NCBI RefSeq assembly: GCF_029255185.1 | Contig: NZ_JAPUVO010000129.1 | Span: forward strand, 27,599-91,598 | Length of the DNA stretch: 64,000 nt | Origin: Propionivibrio sp. | Lineage (GTDB): Bacteria; Pseudomonadota; Gammaproteobacteria; Burkholderiales; Rhodocyclaceae | Direction: 5' to 3' | Part shown: positions 35,674 to 45,148 of the stretch, in pieces | How positions within the stretch are numbered: position 1 is the first letter of the stretch | Layout: each line of letters opens with the position of its first letter | The notes under the pieces: model-generated | What the model saw: the letters and a program-made list of their open reading frames with translations, nothing else | Databases searched by the model: none | Told to the model about the DNA's origin: nothing | Made by a program: the position numbers and the translations under genes

Positions 35674-37754
35674 ACCCTACCTCCAATGATCGAGGTGACC
35701 TTGATGATTTTAGTTTCGGGGACTTCGCTATGCGCGAGCACCTTCAATTGAGGAATGCCACGCCGCAGAAAACGCGACAGCAGCAGTCGAAGATTTCCTG
35801 AAACCAGGAGCACGGCAGGCAACCCGAGTTCCTCCTGGCGCAAGGCTGCAGCCGCAGTCTCGCGGATCAGCGTCTCGGCGAGACTCGGCTCGATGCTGGC
35901 GTTGTCACCGCCTCCGGCGATGGCTTGTAGCAGCACGCGTTCGAGTTGCGGATCAAGTGACATGACCTGCATTTCGCTACCACTTGGATAGAGCTGCTGA
36001 ATGATCGAGCGACCAAGCGCAATTCGCACCTGCGCGGTCAGCGCTTCGGCGTCCTGCAAGCGTGTCGCGTTTTCGGCAAGCGTCTCGATGATGGTACGCA
36101 TGTCGCGGATGTGCACATCTTCGGCCAGCAGGTTCTGCAGGACTTTTTGCAGAACACCGAGCGCCAGCACCTTGGGGACCAGGTCTTCGACGAGTTTTGG
36201 TATCTCTTTCGCCAGATGATCGAGGAGGGCTTGCGTTTCCTGGCGACCAAGCAGTTCAGCCGCATGCGAAAGAATCAAGTGATTAAGATGCGTCGCCGTC
36301 ACGGTACTGGCATCAACAACGGTATAGCCATAGGCCTGCGCCTGTTCGCGCAGCGTTGTATCAATCCACACCGCAGGCAAGCCGAAGGCTGGATCCTTGG
36401 TCACCACGCCCGGCATCTGGCCGGCAACGCGCCCAGGATTGATCGCCAGCAGATTGCCCGGGAAGGCCTCGCCCTGGCCAATCTCGACTCCTTTGAGGAG
36501 AATCCGGTAAGCATTGGGCTTAAGCTCTAGGTTGTCACGAATATGTACCGGGGAAACAAGAAAGCCCACCTCCTGCGCAAACTTCTTGCGAATGCCGCGA
36601 ATGCGGCGCAGCAACTCGCCATCCTGGGCCTTATCGACCAAGGGGATGAGCCGATAGCCGACTTCCAGACCAAGCACATCAAGCGGTGCCACGTCAGCCC
36701 AACTCGCCTCTAGGGACTCGGTCGCCACCGTTGGCGCGACTGTCACCGGCACTGGCTTGGCGGTGCGCACACGTCGCTCCATATCCCAGGCTAGCGTGCC
36801 CAGGCCACTGGCCAGCAACAGGAATACGAAATTTGGCATACCGGGGATCAGTCCAAGCAGACCGATAATCGCTGCCGTCAAGCCGATCACCCGCGGATTG
36901 TTGAAAAGTTGCCCGAGGAACTGCTGTGAGAGATTCTGAGTGTCACCGACCCGCGTGACCACCATGCCAGCAGCGATCGAAATGATCAGCGCCGGAATCT
37001 GCGCCACCAGGCCATCGCCGATGGTGAGCAGAGTATAGGTTTTGGCGGCGGCGCCCAGATCCAGGTTATGCTGCAACACGCCGACAAAGAGGCCACCGAT
37101 GATGTTAATGAACATGATCAGGATGCCGGCAACAGCATCGCCGCGCACAAACTTCGATGCACCATCCATCGAACCGAAAAAATCTGCCTCCTCGGCTATC
37201 GTCACCCGACGCTTGCGTGCTTCATCCTCACCAATCAGGCCGGCATTAAGGTCAGCGTCAATCGCCATCTGCTTGCCCGGCATTGCGTCAAGGGTGAAGC
37301 GAGCCGCCACTTCGGCCACCCGCCCGGCGCCTTTGGTAATCACCACGAAATTGATAATCACCAGAATCGCAAACACCACAATACCGACAGCATAGTTGCC
37401 GCCGACCAGGAAGTGACCAAAAGCCTCGATCACCTGACCGGCTGCGCCTGGACCCGTATGCCCTTCGAGCAGGACGACCCGTGTCGAGGCGACGTTGAGC
37501 GACAATCGCAGCAGCGTTGTGACCAGGAGAACGGTCGGAAAGACCGAGAAGTCGAGCGGCTTCATGACGTTGATCGCCACCAGCATGACGATCACTGAAA
37601 TCGCGATATTGAAGGTAAAAAACAGATCTAGCATGAATGGCGGCAAAGGCAATACCATCATTGACAGGATCAGCAGGATGAGCACAGGTCCCGCTAGTTG
37701 CTGAATACTTTCACGCCCGAGAAACCGCTGCAAAGACATCGTTGCGTTAGCCAT
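35670..37754 (-). CDS. flhA: flagellar export gate protein FlhA
   Basis: 694 residues. About eight membrane helices occupy the first 320 residues, including the conserved FHIPEP-like region (PLPPFMLDLFFTFNIAISVIVM and ARFTLDAMPGKQMAIDADLN). The large cytoplasmic domain docks chaperone-substrate complexes. The start overlaps flhB by 8 bases. An ATG six codons in is possible but less well placed. Confidence 0.97.
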   Translation of the reverse strand: MANATMSLQRFLGRESIQQLAGPVLILLILSMMVLPLPPFMLDLFFTFNIAISVIVMLVAINVMKPLDFSVFPTVLLVTTLLRLSLNVASTRVVLLEGHTGPGAAGQVIEAFGHFLVGGNYAVGIVVFAILVIINFVVITKGAGRVAEVAARFTLDAMPGKQMAIDADLNAGLIGEDEARKRRVTIAEEADFFGSMDGASKFVRGDAVAGILIMFINIIGGLFVGVLQHNLDLGAAAKTYTLLTIGDGLVAQIPALIISIAAGMVVTRVGDTQNLSQQFLGQLFNNPRVIGLTAAIIGLLGLIPGMPNFVFLLLASGLGTLAWDMERRVRTAKPVPVTVAPTVATESLEASWADVAPLDVLGLEVGYRLIPLVDKAQDGELLRRIRGIRKKFAQEVGFLVSPVHIRDNLELKPNAYRILLKGVEIGQGEAFPGNLLAINPGRVAGQMPGVVTKDPAFGLPAVWIDTTLREQAQAYGYTVVDASTVTATHLNHLILSHAAELLGRQETQALLDHLAKEIPKLVEDLVPKVLALGVLQKVLQNLLAEDVHIRDMRTIIETLAENATRLQDAEALTAQVRIALGRSIIQQLYPSGSEMQVMSLDPQLERVLLQAIAGGGDNASIEPSLAETLIRETAAAALRQEELGLPAVLLVSGNLRLLLSRFLRRGIPQLKVLAHSEVPETKIIKVTSIIGGRV

Positions 37755-38886
37755 TGATCACCTCCGGCACCAATTCGGCGGGGACCGCGATGGAACGCGG
37801 CGGCACCGGGTAGTTGCCGCCGACCTGCCGCCAGTTGGCGAGCTGATAGACATAGGCCAGAACTTCGGCCACTGCCGCATAAAGTGTCGATGGAATTTCA
37901 CGATCAAGCTCGGCATGCCGGTAAAGAGCCCGCGCCAAAGGCGCCGCTTCAAGCATGGGCACACCGTTCTGTGCACCGATTTGCCGGATTTTCAAGGCAA
38001 TATCGCCCATTCCCTTGGCCAGCACCTTGGGTGCCCCCATTCCACTCTTGTAGGCCAAAGCCACGGCAAAGTGCGTCGGGTTGGTGACAATCACATCGGC
38101 CGTGGGCACCGCGCCCATCATGCGCTTGCGTGCTGCCTCACGCTGAAGCTGTCGGATGCGCCCCTTGATTTGAGGGTTGCCTTCCATCTCCTTGCCTTCC
38201 TGCTTGACTTCGTCCTTGCTCATCTTCAGCTTGTCGTAGTATTGCCAGAGTTGAAACGGCACATCAACAGCGACGATCAACAACATCGCCAGGACAATCA
38301 TGAGGAAACTGTAGTTGACCAGATGACCGGCACTGCTTAGCCCGACCTCGACACTCTGCCCGAAGAGCGCAAAAATATCGTTACGCCCACTCCACAAAAC
38401 CCAGATGGCGACGCCGCCGACCAGCAGGGCTTTGGCGACCGCCTTGAAGAGTTCGACCAGTCCGCTCCAGGACACAAGCCGTGCCAGTCCCTTGAGCGGG
38501 TCCAGACGTCCGAAGTCGGGATTTAGCGCTTTCAGCGAGAAATTCCAGCTACCTAGAAAAAAGGGCGAAATCAGCGCAGCAACGACCAGCGCCAACAACA
38601 GTGGGGCGAAGGACAGCAAGGCATCAAGGGAAAGATCAGCAAAACGCACCATCATGAACTGAGGGTCGCGCAGAAACGGCGCCTCAAGTATCAGGCCACG
38701 CCTGACAATGGACGTCGTGCGCTGCATCATCCAGGGGCCAACAAACCAAAAGGCGCTGGCCGAAACCAGCAGAATCAAAAAAGCACCGATCTCTCGTGAA
38801 CGGGGAACCTGCCCCTCCTCGCGTGCCTGCTCCAGACGCCTGGATGACGCATGCTCTGTTTTTTCGAGATCGCTTTCTTCGGCCAT
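37747..38886 (-). CDS. flhB: flagellar export switch protein FlhB
   Basis: 379 residues. There are four membrane helices, then a cytoplasmic domain with the autocleavage site NPTH at 269-272. The N-terminal EESDLEKTEHASSRRLEQAREEGQVPRSRE is typical. Cleavage between N and P lets the exporter switch to filament substrates. The C-terminal part has a separate paralogue at 2686-3012. This is the first gene of flhB-flhA-flhF-flhG-fliA-motC-motD. Confidence 0.97.
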   Translation of the reverse strand: MAEESDLEKTEHASSRRLEQAREEGQVPRSREIGAFLILLVSASAFWFVGPWMMQRTTSIVRRGLILEAPFLRDPQFMMVRFADLSLDALLSFAPLLLALVVAALISPFFLGSWNFSLKALNPDFGRLDPLKGLARLVSWSGLVELFKAVAKALLVGGVAIWVLWSGRNDIFALFGQSVEVGLSSAGHLVNYSFLMIVLAMLLIVAVDVPFQLWQYYDKLKMSKDEVKQEGKEMEGNPQIKGRIRQLQREAARKRMMGAVPTADVIVTNPTHFAVALAYKSGMGAPKVLAKGMGDIALKIRQIGAQNGVPMLEAAPLARALYRHAELDREIPSTLYAAVAEVLAYVYQLANWRQVGGNYPVPPRSIAVPAELVPEVING

Positions 38887-39005
38887 CAGTGGCTTCCAAA
38901 TAATTACGATCTATTATATAAAAAAACTTTAAGAAATAAAGAGGTATAGAATTTTATTTATATTGATTCTAGAATAGTAGCGCTGGAACAACAGTCAAGA
39001 GTGGC
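38887..39005 (-). promoter_or_regulatory. AT-rich promoter region of the flhB operon
   Basis: This ~120-base stretch is strikingly AT-rich against its surroundings. On the minus strand TTGACT (38993-38998) and TATTCT (38971-38976) are separated by 16 bases, a plausible sigma-70 promoter. A perfect TATAAT (38913-38918) lies closer to flhB but has no good -35. No -24/-12 motif was seen. Confidence 0.45.
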
Positions 39006-39009
39006 GCTT

Positions 39010-39034
39010 AAAAAAACAGGGGGCCGAAGCCCCC
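39010..39034 (-). terminator. intrinsic terminator after cheA (UUCG tetraloop)
   Basis: On the minus strand GGGGGC-TTCG-GCCCCC forms a 6-bp GC stem closed by a C(UUCG)G loop and is followed by TGTTTTTTT. It lies 29 bases after the cheA stop and ends the motAB-che unit before the flhB promoter region. Confidence 0.9.
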
Positions 39035-39062
39035 ATTTCTAATTAATTGTTTTTGTTATGTT

Positions 39063-41012
39063 TTATAGCGAAAGCTCAAGTGATTTAGCATGCTTGACGC
39101 CTAACTCCCGGTCAATATGCGCATTAAGATCCATAAGCAACTCTTTCATATCCAGTATCAGCACAATCTGACCATTCGAAAGTGTCGTCACTCCGGCCAC
39201 GCCCCGCGGCCGGAAGTCATCAAGCGACTTAATCACCGCATCGTCGCGCCCGGCAAAACTATCCACCGAGAGAATGAAACTGCGTTCGGAAGTTTGCATC
39301 AATACGCCGTATTCTGGCGTTTTCAACTGCGGCCAACCGAGCAGGCGAGAAAGAGCAACCACCGGCAAAACTTCGCCGCGTACCACTAGCGTTTCCTTGC
39401 CACCCACCTCCTGCATTTTATTTTTCTCAATGGGCAGTATCTCGCGAACCATCGAAAGCGGTAGGGCAAAGGGCTGATCGCCAAGTAGGACGAGCAGTAC
39501 AGGAAGAATGGCCAGGGTCAGCGGCAGCGAAATGAGGAAGACCGAACCTTTGCCAAGCTCAGAGCGGATCTCGACCGAGCCGTTGAGTTTCTGGATATTG
39601 GTTTTAACCACATCCATGCCAACACCCCGGCCCGACACTGCCGAGGCCTGCTCCATGGTCGAAAAACCGGGCAGAAAGATCAAGTTGAGGCTCTGCCGGT
39701 CGTCCAAGGTATTGGCTTCCTCCTCTTTGATAATCCCCTTTTCAATCGCTTTCATGCGAATGCGTTCAGGACTCATTCCGCGACCGTCATCGGCAATGAT
39801 CAGGACAATGTGATCACCTTCCTGACGCGCTTCAAGGCGAACAATGCTTTTGGACGGTTTGCCTGCCGCCAAACGCTCATCCGGCGATTCAACGCCATGG
39901 TCAACCGCATTGCGCACGAGGTGTACCAGAGGATCAGCCAGATCCTCGATCATCGTCTTATCGACTTCGGTTTCCTCGCCGATCAGTGCCAGTTCGACAT
40001 CCTTGCCTAATTGTCGCGCAAGGTCGCGCGCAATCCGCGGATATTTTTGGAACAAACGACCAATCGGCTGCATCCGGGTTTTCATCACCGAGTTTTGCAG
40101 ATCGGAGACCAGCAGATCGAGTTGGCTTACCGCCTGATCAAGTGCATGCAAGGTATCTGAGTCATTACGACCAGCGAGAATGTCAGCTCGCAGGCTGGTC
40201 AACCGGTTTTTGGTCAGACCAATCTCACCAGAGAGATTAAGCACCTGATCCAGCCGGGCAGTATCGACGCGGATCGTCGATTCGCGCGAAATGGCTTTTT
40301 CTTCATTACGCCGACCCGTGCCTGACCCGGAGGCAGCAAGGCCTGGCTTGTCGGTTTCACGCCGCCCCTCAGGAGGGAAGTGGGGCGTCATCTCCACAGT
40401 AGAGGCCAGAACTTTACTCGCCTCGGCTTGGGCAACAACAGGCGTGTTGCTGGTCGGTGCTGGCGTGGGCGTAGGGCTACTGACCTGGCTGGTCAGTGCA
40501 CCATGCAAAACCTGCCAATCAGGCTCACCACCAGCACTAACGACTGGCGTATCGGCCTTAACCACCTCAACCTCTAGCGATGGTGGTGGTGGTGGCGGTG
40601 TGGCGGCGACCGGTTCGACCCCTCCGCTCAGTGCAGCACGCAGCGCGGCAATGACTTCCGGTTGCGCCGGGCGTGGAAACGAAGCCTGGGCAAGCTCGCC
40701 GAACATGTTGCGAACGCCCTGAGTTGCCGCCATGATGGTGTCCATCAACTCCGGGGTCAGATGCATCTCGGCATTACGCAATCGGTCAAAAAGACTCTCG
40801 GTCAAATGACAAAGCGTCACCAGTTCAGTGGCGTTAAGGAAGCCCGCACCACCCTTGACAGTGTGAAATCCGCGAAAGATATCGTTCAGCAAACGACGAT
40901 CATCCGGATTTCTCTCCAGATCGACCAATTTGTTATCTACGTCTGATAGAAGGTCACTGGCCTCCTGCAAGAAATCCTGCAGCAGGTCTTCCATCCCGGA
41001 AAAATCACTCAT
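39063..41012 (-). CDS. cheA: chemotaxis histidine kinase CheA
   Basis: 649 residues. The P1 (Hpt) domain has the phosphorylated His50 in FRGFHTVKGG. A ~130-residue Pro/Ala/Thr/Val-rich linker (about 115-245) follows with no recognisable P2 CheY-docking domain. Then come the P3 dimerisation helices (TARLDQVLNLSGEIGLTKNRL), the P4 ATPase (NAVDHGVESPDER, GRGVGMDVVKTNI) and the P5 CheW-like domain. It phosphorylates CheY, CheB/CheV-type receivers. It is the last gene of the operon. Confidence 0.96.
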   Translation of the reverse strand: MSDFSGMEDLLQDFLQEASDLLSDVDNKLVDLERNPDDRRLLNDIFRGFHTVKGGAGFLNATELVTLCHLTESLFDRLRNAEMHLTPELMDTIMAATQGVRNMFGELAQASFPRPAQPEVIAALRAALSGGVEPVAATPPPPPPSLEVEVVKADTPVVSAGGEPDWQVLHGALTSQVSSPTPTPAPTSNTPVVAQAEASKVLASTVEMTPHFPPEGRRETDKPGLAASGSGTGRRNEEKAISRESTIRVDTARLDQVLNLSGEIGLTKNRLTSLRADILAGRNDSDTLHALDQAVSQLDLLVSDLQNSVMKTRMQPIGRLFQKYPRIARDLARQLGKDVELALIGEETEVDKTMIEDLADPLVHLVRNAVDHGVESPDERLAAGKPSKSIVRLEARQEGDHIVLIIADDGRGMSPERIRMKAIEKGIIKEEEANTLDDRQSLNLIFLPGFSTMEQASAVSGRGVGMDVVKTNIQKLNGSVEIRSELGKGSVFLISLPLTLAILPVLLVLLGDQPFALPLSMVREILPIEKNKMQEVGGKETLVVRGEVLPVVALSRLLGWPQLKTPEYGVLMQTSERSFILSVDSFAGRDDAVIKSLDDFRPRGVAGVTTLSNGQIVLILDMKELLMDLNAHIDRELGVKHAKSLELSL

Positions 41013-41022
41013 ATTGAACCTC

Positions 41023-41898
41023 CTAGAATCCTAGGCTGCCAAGCAGGTCATCGACCTGCTGTTGACTTCCAACGACGTCAGTACGGCCTTCGGCATTGAT
41101 CACCGGGCCATTAAGCAAAGAATTGACGGACTCGGTGCGTTTATTTCCGGGCATCGTATCAATAAGCACCGCCATCAGTTGCGACTCCAGTTCCTGCGCA
41201 ACCGAAATCACTTTTTTTATGACCTGACCGGTCAAATCCTGAAAATCCTGCGCCATCATGATTTCCAGCAACTGCTCTTTCGTTGCTGTGGTTCTCTGCG
41301 GCACGGCCTTCTTGAGAAAAGCACGTGTTTCTGCAGCTAGCAGCTTGAAATCGTCAATGCCCATCCTGTTTTCGTAAAGGGTATCCCATTTTGCTCCGAG
41401 CAACGCCGCTCCCGCTTCAAGTTCGTCCTGCAAGGGATTGGCAATGTCGGTGGCATTCAATACCTTGCACGCCGCCTGTTCGGTAAGATTGGCGATATAG
41501 GCTAGCCGGTCTCTTGCGTCGGGGATGGCCGATGCCGTTTTTTCAATGAGCTTGTCGTAACCCAGGCCACCAAGGGTGTCATGCAGTTGCCGGGTCATCT
41601 GTCCAACCTGTTGGAACACCTTGCCCTGAACTGGCCACACCCCCAACTCCTGAGATGGTCCCGCAGCACCGTTGACGGCAATTGCTTTACCGACAGGGTT
41701 TTTCTCGGCAATTGAATCAAACAGTGCCTGCAGATCCTGCGAGTCATCGGTCAAACCGTCACCTTCACGCGCCTGTTGCATAAGCGTAGGCTTGCTTGCC
41801 GCAGCGGGAGCCGGCGGCGGACTTACGACACCACCAGCTATACTATCAAACAGAGCCTCGAGGTCATTCGAATCGCCAGATGTAGTAGCGTCGCTCAT
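41023..41898 (-). CDS. cheZ: CheY-P phosphatase CheZ with N-terminal motif repeats
   Basis: 291 residues from the ATG at 41898; the open frame upstream lies in cheY. The catalytic region AQDFQDLTGQVIKKV carries the Gln that attacks CheY-P. The C-terminal peptide SQQQVDDLLGSLGF is the CheY-binding tail. The N-terminus holds two copies of a motif, DSNDLEALFDSIA (9-21) and DSQDLQALFDSIA (52-64), which resemble the CheY-P docking peptide of FliM in this genome (SQDEVDALLKG). The cheY stop precedes the start by one base. Confidence 0.95.
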   Translation of the reverse strand: MSDATTSGDSNDLEALFDSIAGGVVSPPPAPAAASKPTLMQQAREGDGLTDDSQDLQALFDSIAEKNPVGKAIAVNGAAGPSQELGVWPVQGKVFQQVGQMTRQLHDTLGGLGYDKLIEKTASAIPDARDRLAYIANLTEQAACKVLNATDIANPLQDELEAGAALLGAKWDTLYENRMGIDDFKLLAAETRAFLKKAVPQRTTATKEQLLEIMMAQDFQDLTGQVIKKVISVAQELESQLMAVLIDTMPGNKRTESVNSLLNGPVINAEGRTDVVGSQQQVDDLLGSLGF

Positions 41899-41899
41899 C

Positions 41900-42289
41900 T
41901 CAAGCACCCATTTTGTCAAAAATTTTCTGAAGCTTCTCAGCGAGAGTCGCCGCCGTGAACGGCTTTACGATATAGCCGCTGGCGCCAGCCTGAGCGGCAG
42001 CAATGATGTTTTCCTTTTTGGCTTCAGCAGTAATCATCAGCACGGGCAAATGTTTAAGGGTCGGCGTAGCACGAATCGTCTGCAGCAATTGAAGGCCGTC
42101 CATATTCGGCATATTCCAGTCGGTAACGACAAACTCGAAGCCACCCCCCTGAAGTTTCTGCAGAGCAATCGCCCCATCTTCTGCTTCGTCAACATTGGTA
42201 AAACCAAGCTCTTTGAGCAGGTTTCTGACAATACGACGCATCGTCGAAAAATCGTCGACAACCAAAATTCTCAACTTCGGATCTGCCAT
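41900..42289 (-). CDS. cheY: chemotaxis response regulator CheY
   Basis: 129 residues, a single receiver domain. DD near residues 11-12 ([21 protein letters not shown]) and the phosphate-accepting Asp in [12 protein letters not shown] (about residue 57) are present, with Lys109 in VKPFTAATL. CheY-P binds FliM and reverses the motor. It is directly followed by its phosphatase cheZ. Confidence 0.97.
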   Translation of the reverse strand: MADPKLRILVVDDFSTMRRIVRNLLKELGFTNVDEAEDGAIALQKLQGGGFEFVVTDWNMPNMDGLQLLQTIRATPTLKHLPVLMITAEAKKENIIAAAQAGASGYIVKPFTAATLAEKLQKIFDKMGA

Positions 42290-42310
42290 TCTTTGCTCCC
42301 GCGTTTCTTG

Positions 42311-43258
42311 TTATCGCTCAAGCATTGGGCGTAGGGTATCTGCCAAAACCTCGGCATCAAACTTTGCTACATAAGCATCAACACCTACCGCTTGCCCCAT
42401 GGCTCTGTTGGCCTCCGACGACAAGGACGAGTGCATGACGACCGGGATGCCATCGAAACGTGAATCACTTTTGATATTCTTGGTGAGTACGTAACCATCC
42501 ATCTCCGGCATTTCCGCATCAACAAGAATGAGACGGACATCGTCACGCAAAGATGCTCCCGCTTGCTGCGCATGCGCCGCCAAACCCTGCAAACGACTCC
42601 AGGCTTCCGCGCCGTTGGTGGCGTGCTTGTACTTGACGCCAAGCTTGTCGAACACCTCGGCAATCTTGCGCCGTGCAACGAGCGAATCATCGGCGAAAAA
42701 CACACCTGTCTCTTCGCTCACCTGCGCTGGAGCGATATCGATGATGATCGCCTCACCAAACGCATTGGCAAGAATCTGCTCGACGTCAAGAAGCGACACC
42801 AGGGTCCCGTTCTCAAGCTCGGTGATTGCAGTAATAAGCCCTTGATTGGAAGATAAAATGCTTTCCGGCGCTCTTACTTTTTCCCAGTCCACACGGATAA
42901 TGCGGTCAACCTCATGCACCAGGAAACCGAGCGTGCGCTTGGAGTATTCAGCAACCATCATGGTCTTGCCACGCTCGCCCGGCCCTTCGCCCTGATGGTC
43001 AAGGAAACTGATGAGTGACAGTACGGGAATTACATTCCCACGCAGGGAAACCAGCCCCTCAACGCCACGAGGCATATTGGGCGTTCGGGTAATGTGCGGT
43101 GTTCGTCCGACTTCGCGCACCTTGAACACGTTGATTCCGAAGGTCTCGCGCGTACCCAGCGAAAACAGCAGAATTTCCATTTTATTGGAACCTGCCAAGC
43201 GGGTTCTCGCATCGACACTATCGAGCAGGTTTTTCTTTTCCACCAAGTCCATCGTCAT
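42311..43258 (-). CDS. cheV: CheV coupling protein, copy 2 (CheW + receiver)
   Basis: 315 residues. The CheW-like domain (about 1-165) contains GINVFKVREVGRTPHITRTPNMPRGVEGLVSLRGNVIPV. The receiver domain (about 185-310) has VFFADDS and the acceptor Asp in LVDAEMPEMDG. CheV links receptors to CheA and can be phosphorylated for adaptation. It is a clear paralogue of the next gene upstream. No cheW is present in the window. Confidence 0.94.
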   Translation of the reverse strand: MTMDLVEKKNLLDSVDARTRLAGSNKMEILLFSLGTRETFGINVFKVREVGRTPHITRTPNMPRGVEGLVSLRGNVIPVLSLISFLDHQGEGPGERGKTMMVAEYSKRTLGFLVHEVDRIIRVDWEKVRAPESILSSNQGLITAITELENGTLVSLLDVEQILANAFGEAIIIDIAPAQVSEETGVFFADDSLVARRKIAEVFDKLGVKYKHATNGAEAWSRLQGLAAHAQQAGASLRDDVRLILVDAEMPEMDGYVLTKNIKSDSRFDGIPVVMHSSLSSEANRAMGQAVGVDAYVAKFDAEVLADTLRPMLER

Positions 43259-43284
43259 CGCTACACTCCAACGAGGTCATTGCT

Positions 43285-44256
43285 TCAGGAATTAGGCTGC
43301 GCCACAGGGAGCGATCCCAGCAAGCGCCGCGCAAGCGTTTCCGAGAGCTTCTGCGCTTCAAACTTGGCCACGTACTCGTCAACACCAACTGACTTGCCGA
43401 GTTGCTGATTCGACATCCCGGAGAGCGAAGAATGCATGATCACAGGCACTCCGGCAAAGCGTGGATCAGTTTTTATTTTCTTGGTCAGGATATAGCCGTC
43501 CATTTCAGGCATTTCGACATCAGTCAGAACCAGACTGACTAAATCGGTCACATTTTGGCCCGATGTCTGGGCGTAGGTGGCAATCTTGTCAAGTTCGTTC
43601 CATGCCTCAAGGCCATTCATCGAGCCGACATACTTCACATTCATCGCATCAAGAGTACGCGTTATTTGTTTTCGCGCCACCACCGAGTCATCGGCAAAAA
43701 ACACTGTCAGCGACGAATCCTCGAGTGGCTTGATGTTTCTATAGACGATTTCTTCGTCATAATTCGTCGTTTCCGAAAGCACCTTTTCAACATCCATCAT
43801 CATTACCAGACGACCATCGGGCAACTCGGTCACGGCGGTAACCAACCCGCCCAACTCAGCCACCAGCATATCCGGCGGGACCTTCATCTGACTCCAGTCC
43901 AGGCGCAGGATGGTATCAACGCCCTCGACCAGAAAACCCTGCGTATGGCCTGCGTATTCAGTGACGATCATGATTGCACGCGGCGTTTCGGTATCCACCT
44001 TGGCGTAGAGCGCCAAATCAACAACCGGAACCAGAACACCACGCAGACTGACCATCCCCTGAACCGATGTGGGCATTTCTGGAGCCGAGGTAATCGGCGG
44101 CGTACGCATGACTTCCCGCACCTTGAAAACGTTGATGCCGAAAGTCTCTCTTCTGCCCGTGCTCGTATTGACCCCGAGCGAAAAAAGCAAAATCTCAAGC
44201 TTGTTGGTGCCGGCAAGCTTGGTACGCGCATCTATACTTTTAAGCAACTCTGACAT
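43285..44256 (-). CDS. cheV: CheV coupling protein, copy 1 (CheW + receiver)
   Basis: 323 residues with the same plan as its neighbour: CheW-like domain (MSELLKSIDARTKLAGTNKLEILLFSLG, VREVMRTPPITSAPEMP) and receiver domain with acceptor Asp in LTDVEMPEMDGYILTKK. It lies 26 bases upstream of the second copy and probably arose by tandem duplication, now well diverged. A 235-base gap separates it from cheB. Confidence 0.94.
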   Translation of the reverse strand: MSELLKSIDARTKLAGTNKLEILLFSLGVNTSTGRRETFGINVFKVREVMRTPPITSAPEMPTSVQGMVSLRGVLVPVVDLALYAKVDTETPRAIMIVTEYAGHTQGFLVEGVDTILRLDWSQMKVPPDMLVAELGGLVTAVTELPDGRLVMMMDVEKVLSETTNYDEEIVYRNIKPLEDSSLTVFFADDSVVARKQITRTLDAMNVKYVGSMNGLEAWNELDKIATYAQTSGQNVTDLVSLVLTDVEMPEMDGYILTKKIKTDPRFAGVPVIMHSSLSGMSNQQLGKSVGVDEYVAKFEAQKLSETLARRLLGSLPVAQPNS

Positions 44257-44491
44257 GCTTGAACTCCCTTTTGGGAAAATAACCCTGCCGCGTTGTTACG
44301 CACATCTTAATCGAACAATTGTCATTTCACCATAAGCAGTTTCAGAAAACAAAGCGCTGAATACTACCTAGAACTTAGCCAGTCATTGACACTGCAAGCA
44401 TGAACTTAGCATCTTTCCTGCAACAAGAGAAGCGCTGCGCAATTTCGCCCGTCTCACCACAGGGGGGACTCAAAGTGAAGGCCGTTTTCAT
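44257..44491 (-). other. gap between cheB and cheV with no recognised feature
   Basis: 235 bases without a supportable gene. The octamer CTAAGTTC occurs twice on the minus strand, but no sigma-54, sigma-28 or strong sigma-70 promoter and no clear stem-loop was found. An internal promoter for cheV is possible but not shown. Confidence 0.4.
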
Positions 44492-45148
44492 TCACGAACC
44501 CGCCCTGCCAAGAATCGAAAGAACTCGCCGGGACAGCGCCTCCAAGGCAGCAACCTCCTCGACGGCGCCGATTATCGCGGCTTCACGGGGCATTCCATAA
44601 ACAACGCAGCTCGCCTCGTCCTGACCAAAAGTACGGGCACCGGCCGTGCGCATGCGCAACAGACCGCAGGCTCCATCCTTACCCATACCGGTGAGAATAA
44701 CCCCAATTGCATTACGCCCGACAATCTCTGCCGCCGAGTCAAACAGGACATCCACCGAAGGGCGATGACGATTGACTGGTGGCGTATCGAGCAACTCGGT
44801 GACATAACCCGACACGCCACGCTTGATCCTCAAGTGTGAATGTCCGGGTGCGACATAGACCATGCCTGAGGCCAGCGACTCCCCTCCTTGCGCCTCAATG
44901 ACCCGTGGCTGACAAAGAGTGTTCAGGCGTGCGGCGAACGATGCCGTGAATGACCCGGGCATATGCTGCACGACCATGATCGGCGGACAATCGGCCGGAA
45001 TGCCCTGCAAGAAGGTCTTGACCGCCTCAGTTCCTCCGGTTGACGCCCCGACAAAAACAATCCTGCTACCACTTGTCACCAGCCGTTGCGCTATGCCCGG
45101 TAGCACAGCGGGCTTTAACTTATCAGCGCGGTCTGGGTGTGAGTTCAT
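44492..45148 (-). CDS. cheB: CheB-type protein-glutamate methylesterase without receiver domain
   Basis: 218 residues from the ATG at 45148, which overlaps the cheR end by 26 bases. Only the methylesterase domain is present. The catalytic triad residues can be placed as S36 (GASTGG), H62 (VVQHMP) and D158 (GMGKDGA). The usual N-terminal receiver and linker (about 140 residues) are missing, and the upstream frame gives no receiver sequence. Activity would therefore not be gated by its own phosphorylation. Confidence 0.92.
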   Translation of the reverse strand: MNSHPDRADKLKPAVLPGIAQRLVTSGSRIVFVGASTGGTEAVKTFLQGIPADCPPIMVVQHMPGSFTASFAARLNTLCQPRVIEAQGGESLASGMVYVAPGHSHLRIKRGVSGYVTELLDTPPVNRHRPSVDVLFDSAAEIVGRNAIGVILTGMGKDGACGLLRMRTAGARTFGQDEASCVVYGMPREAAIIGAVEEVAALEALSRRVLSILGRAGS

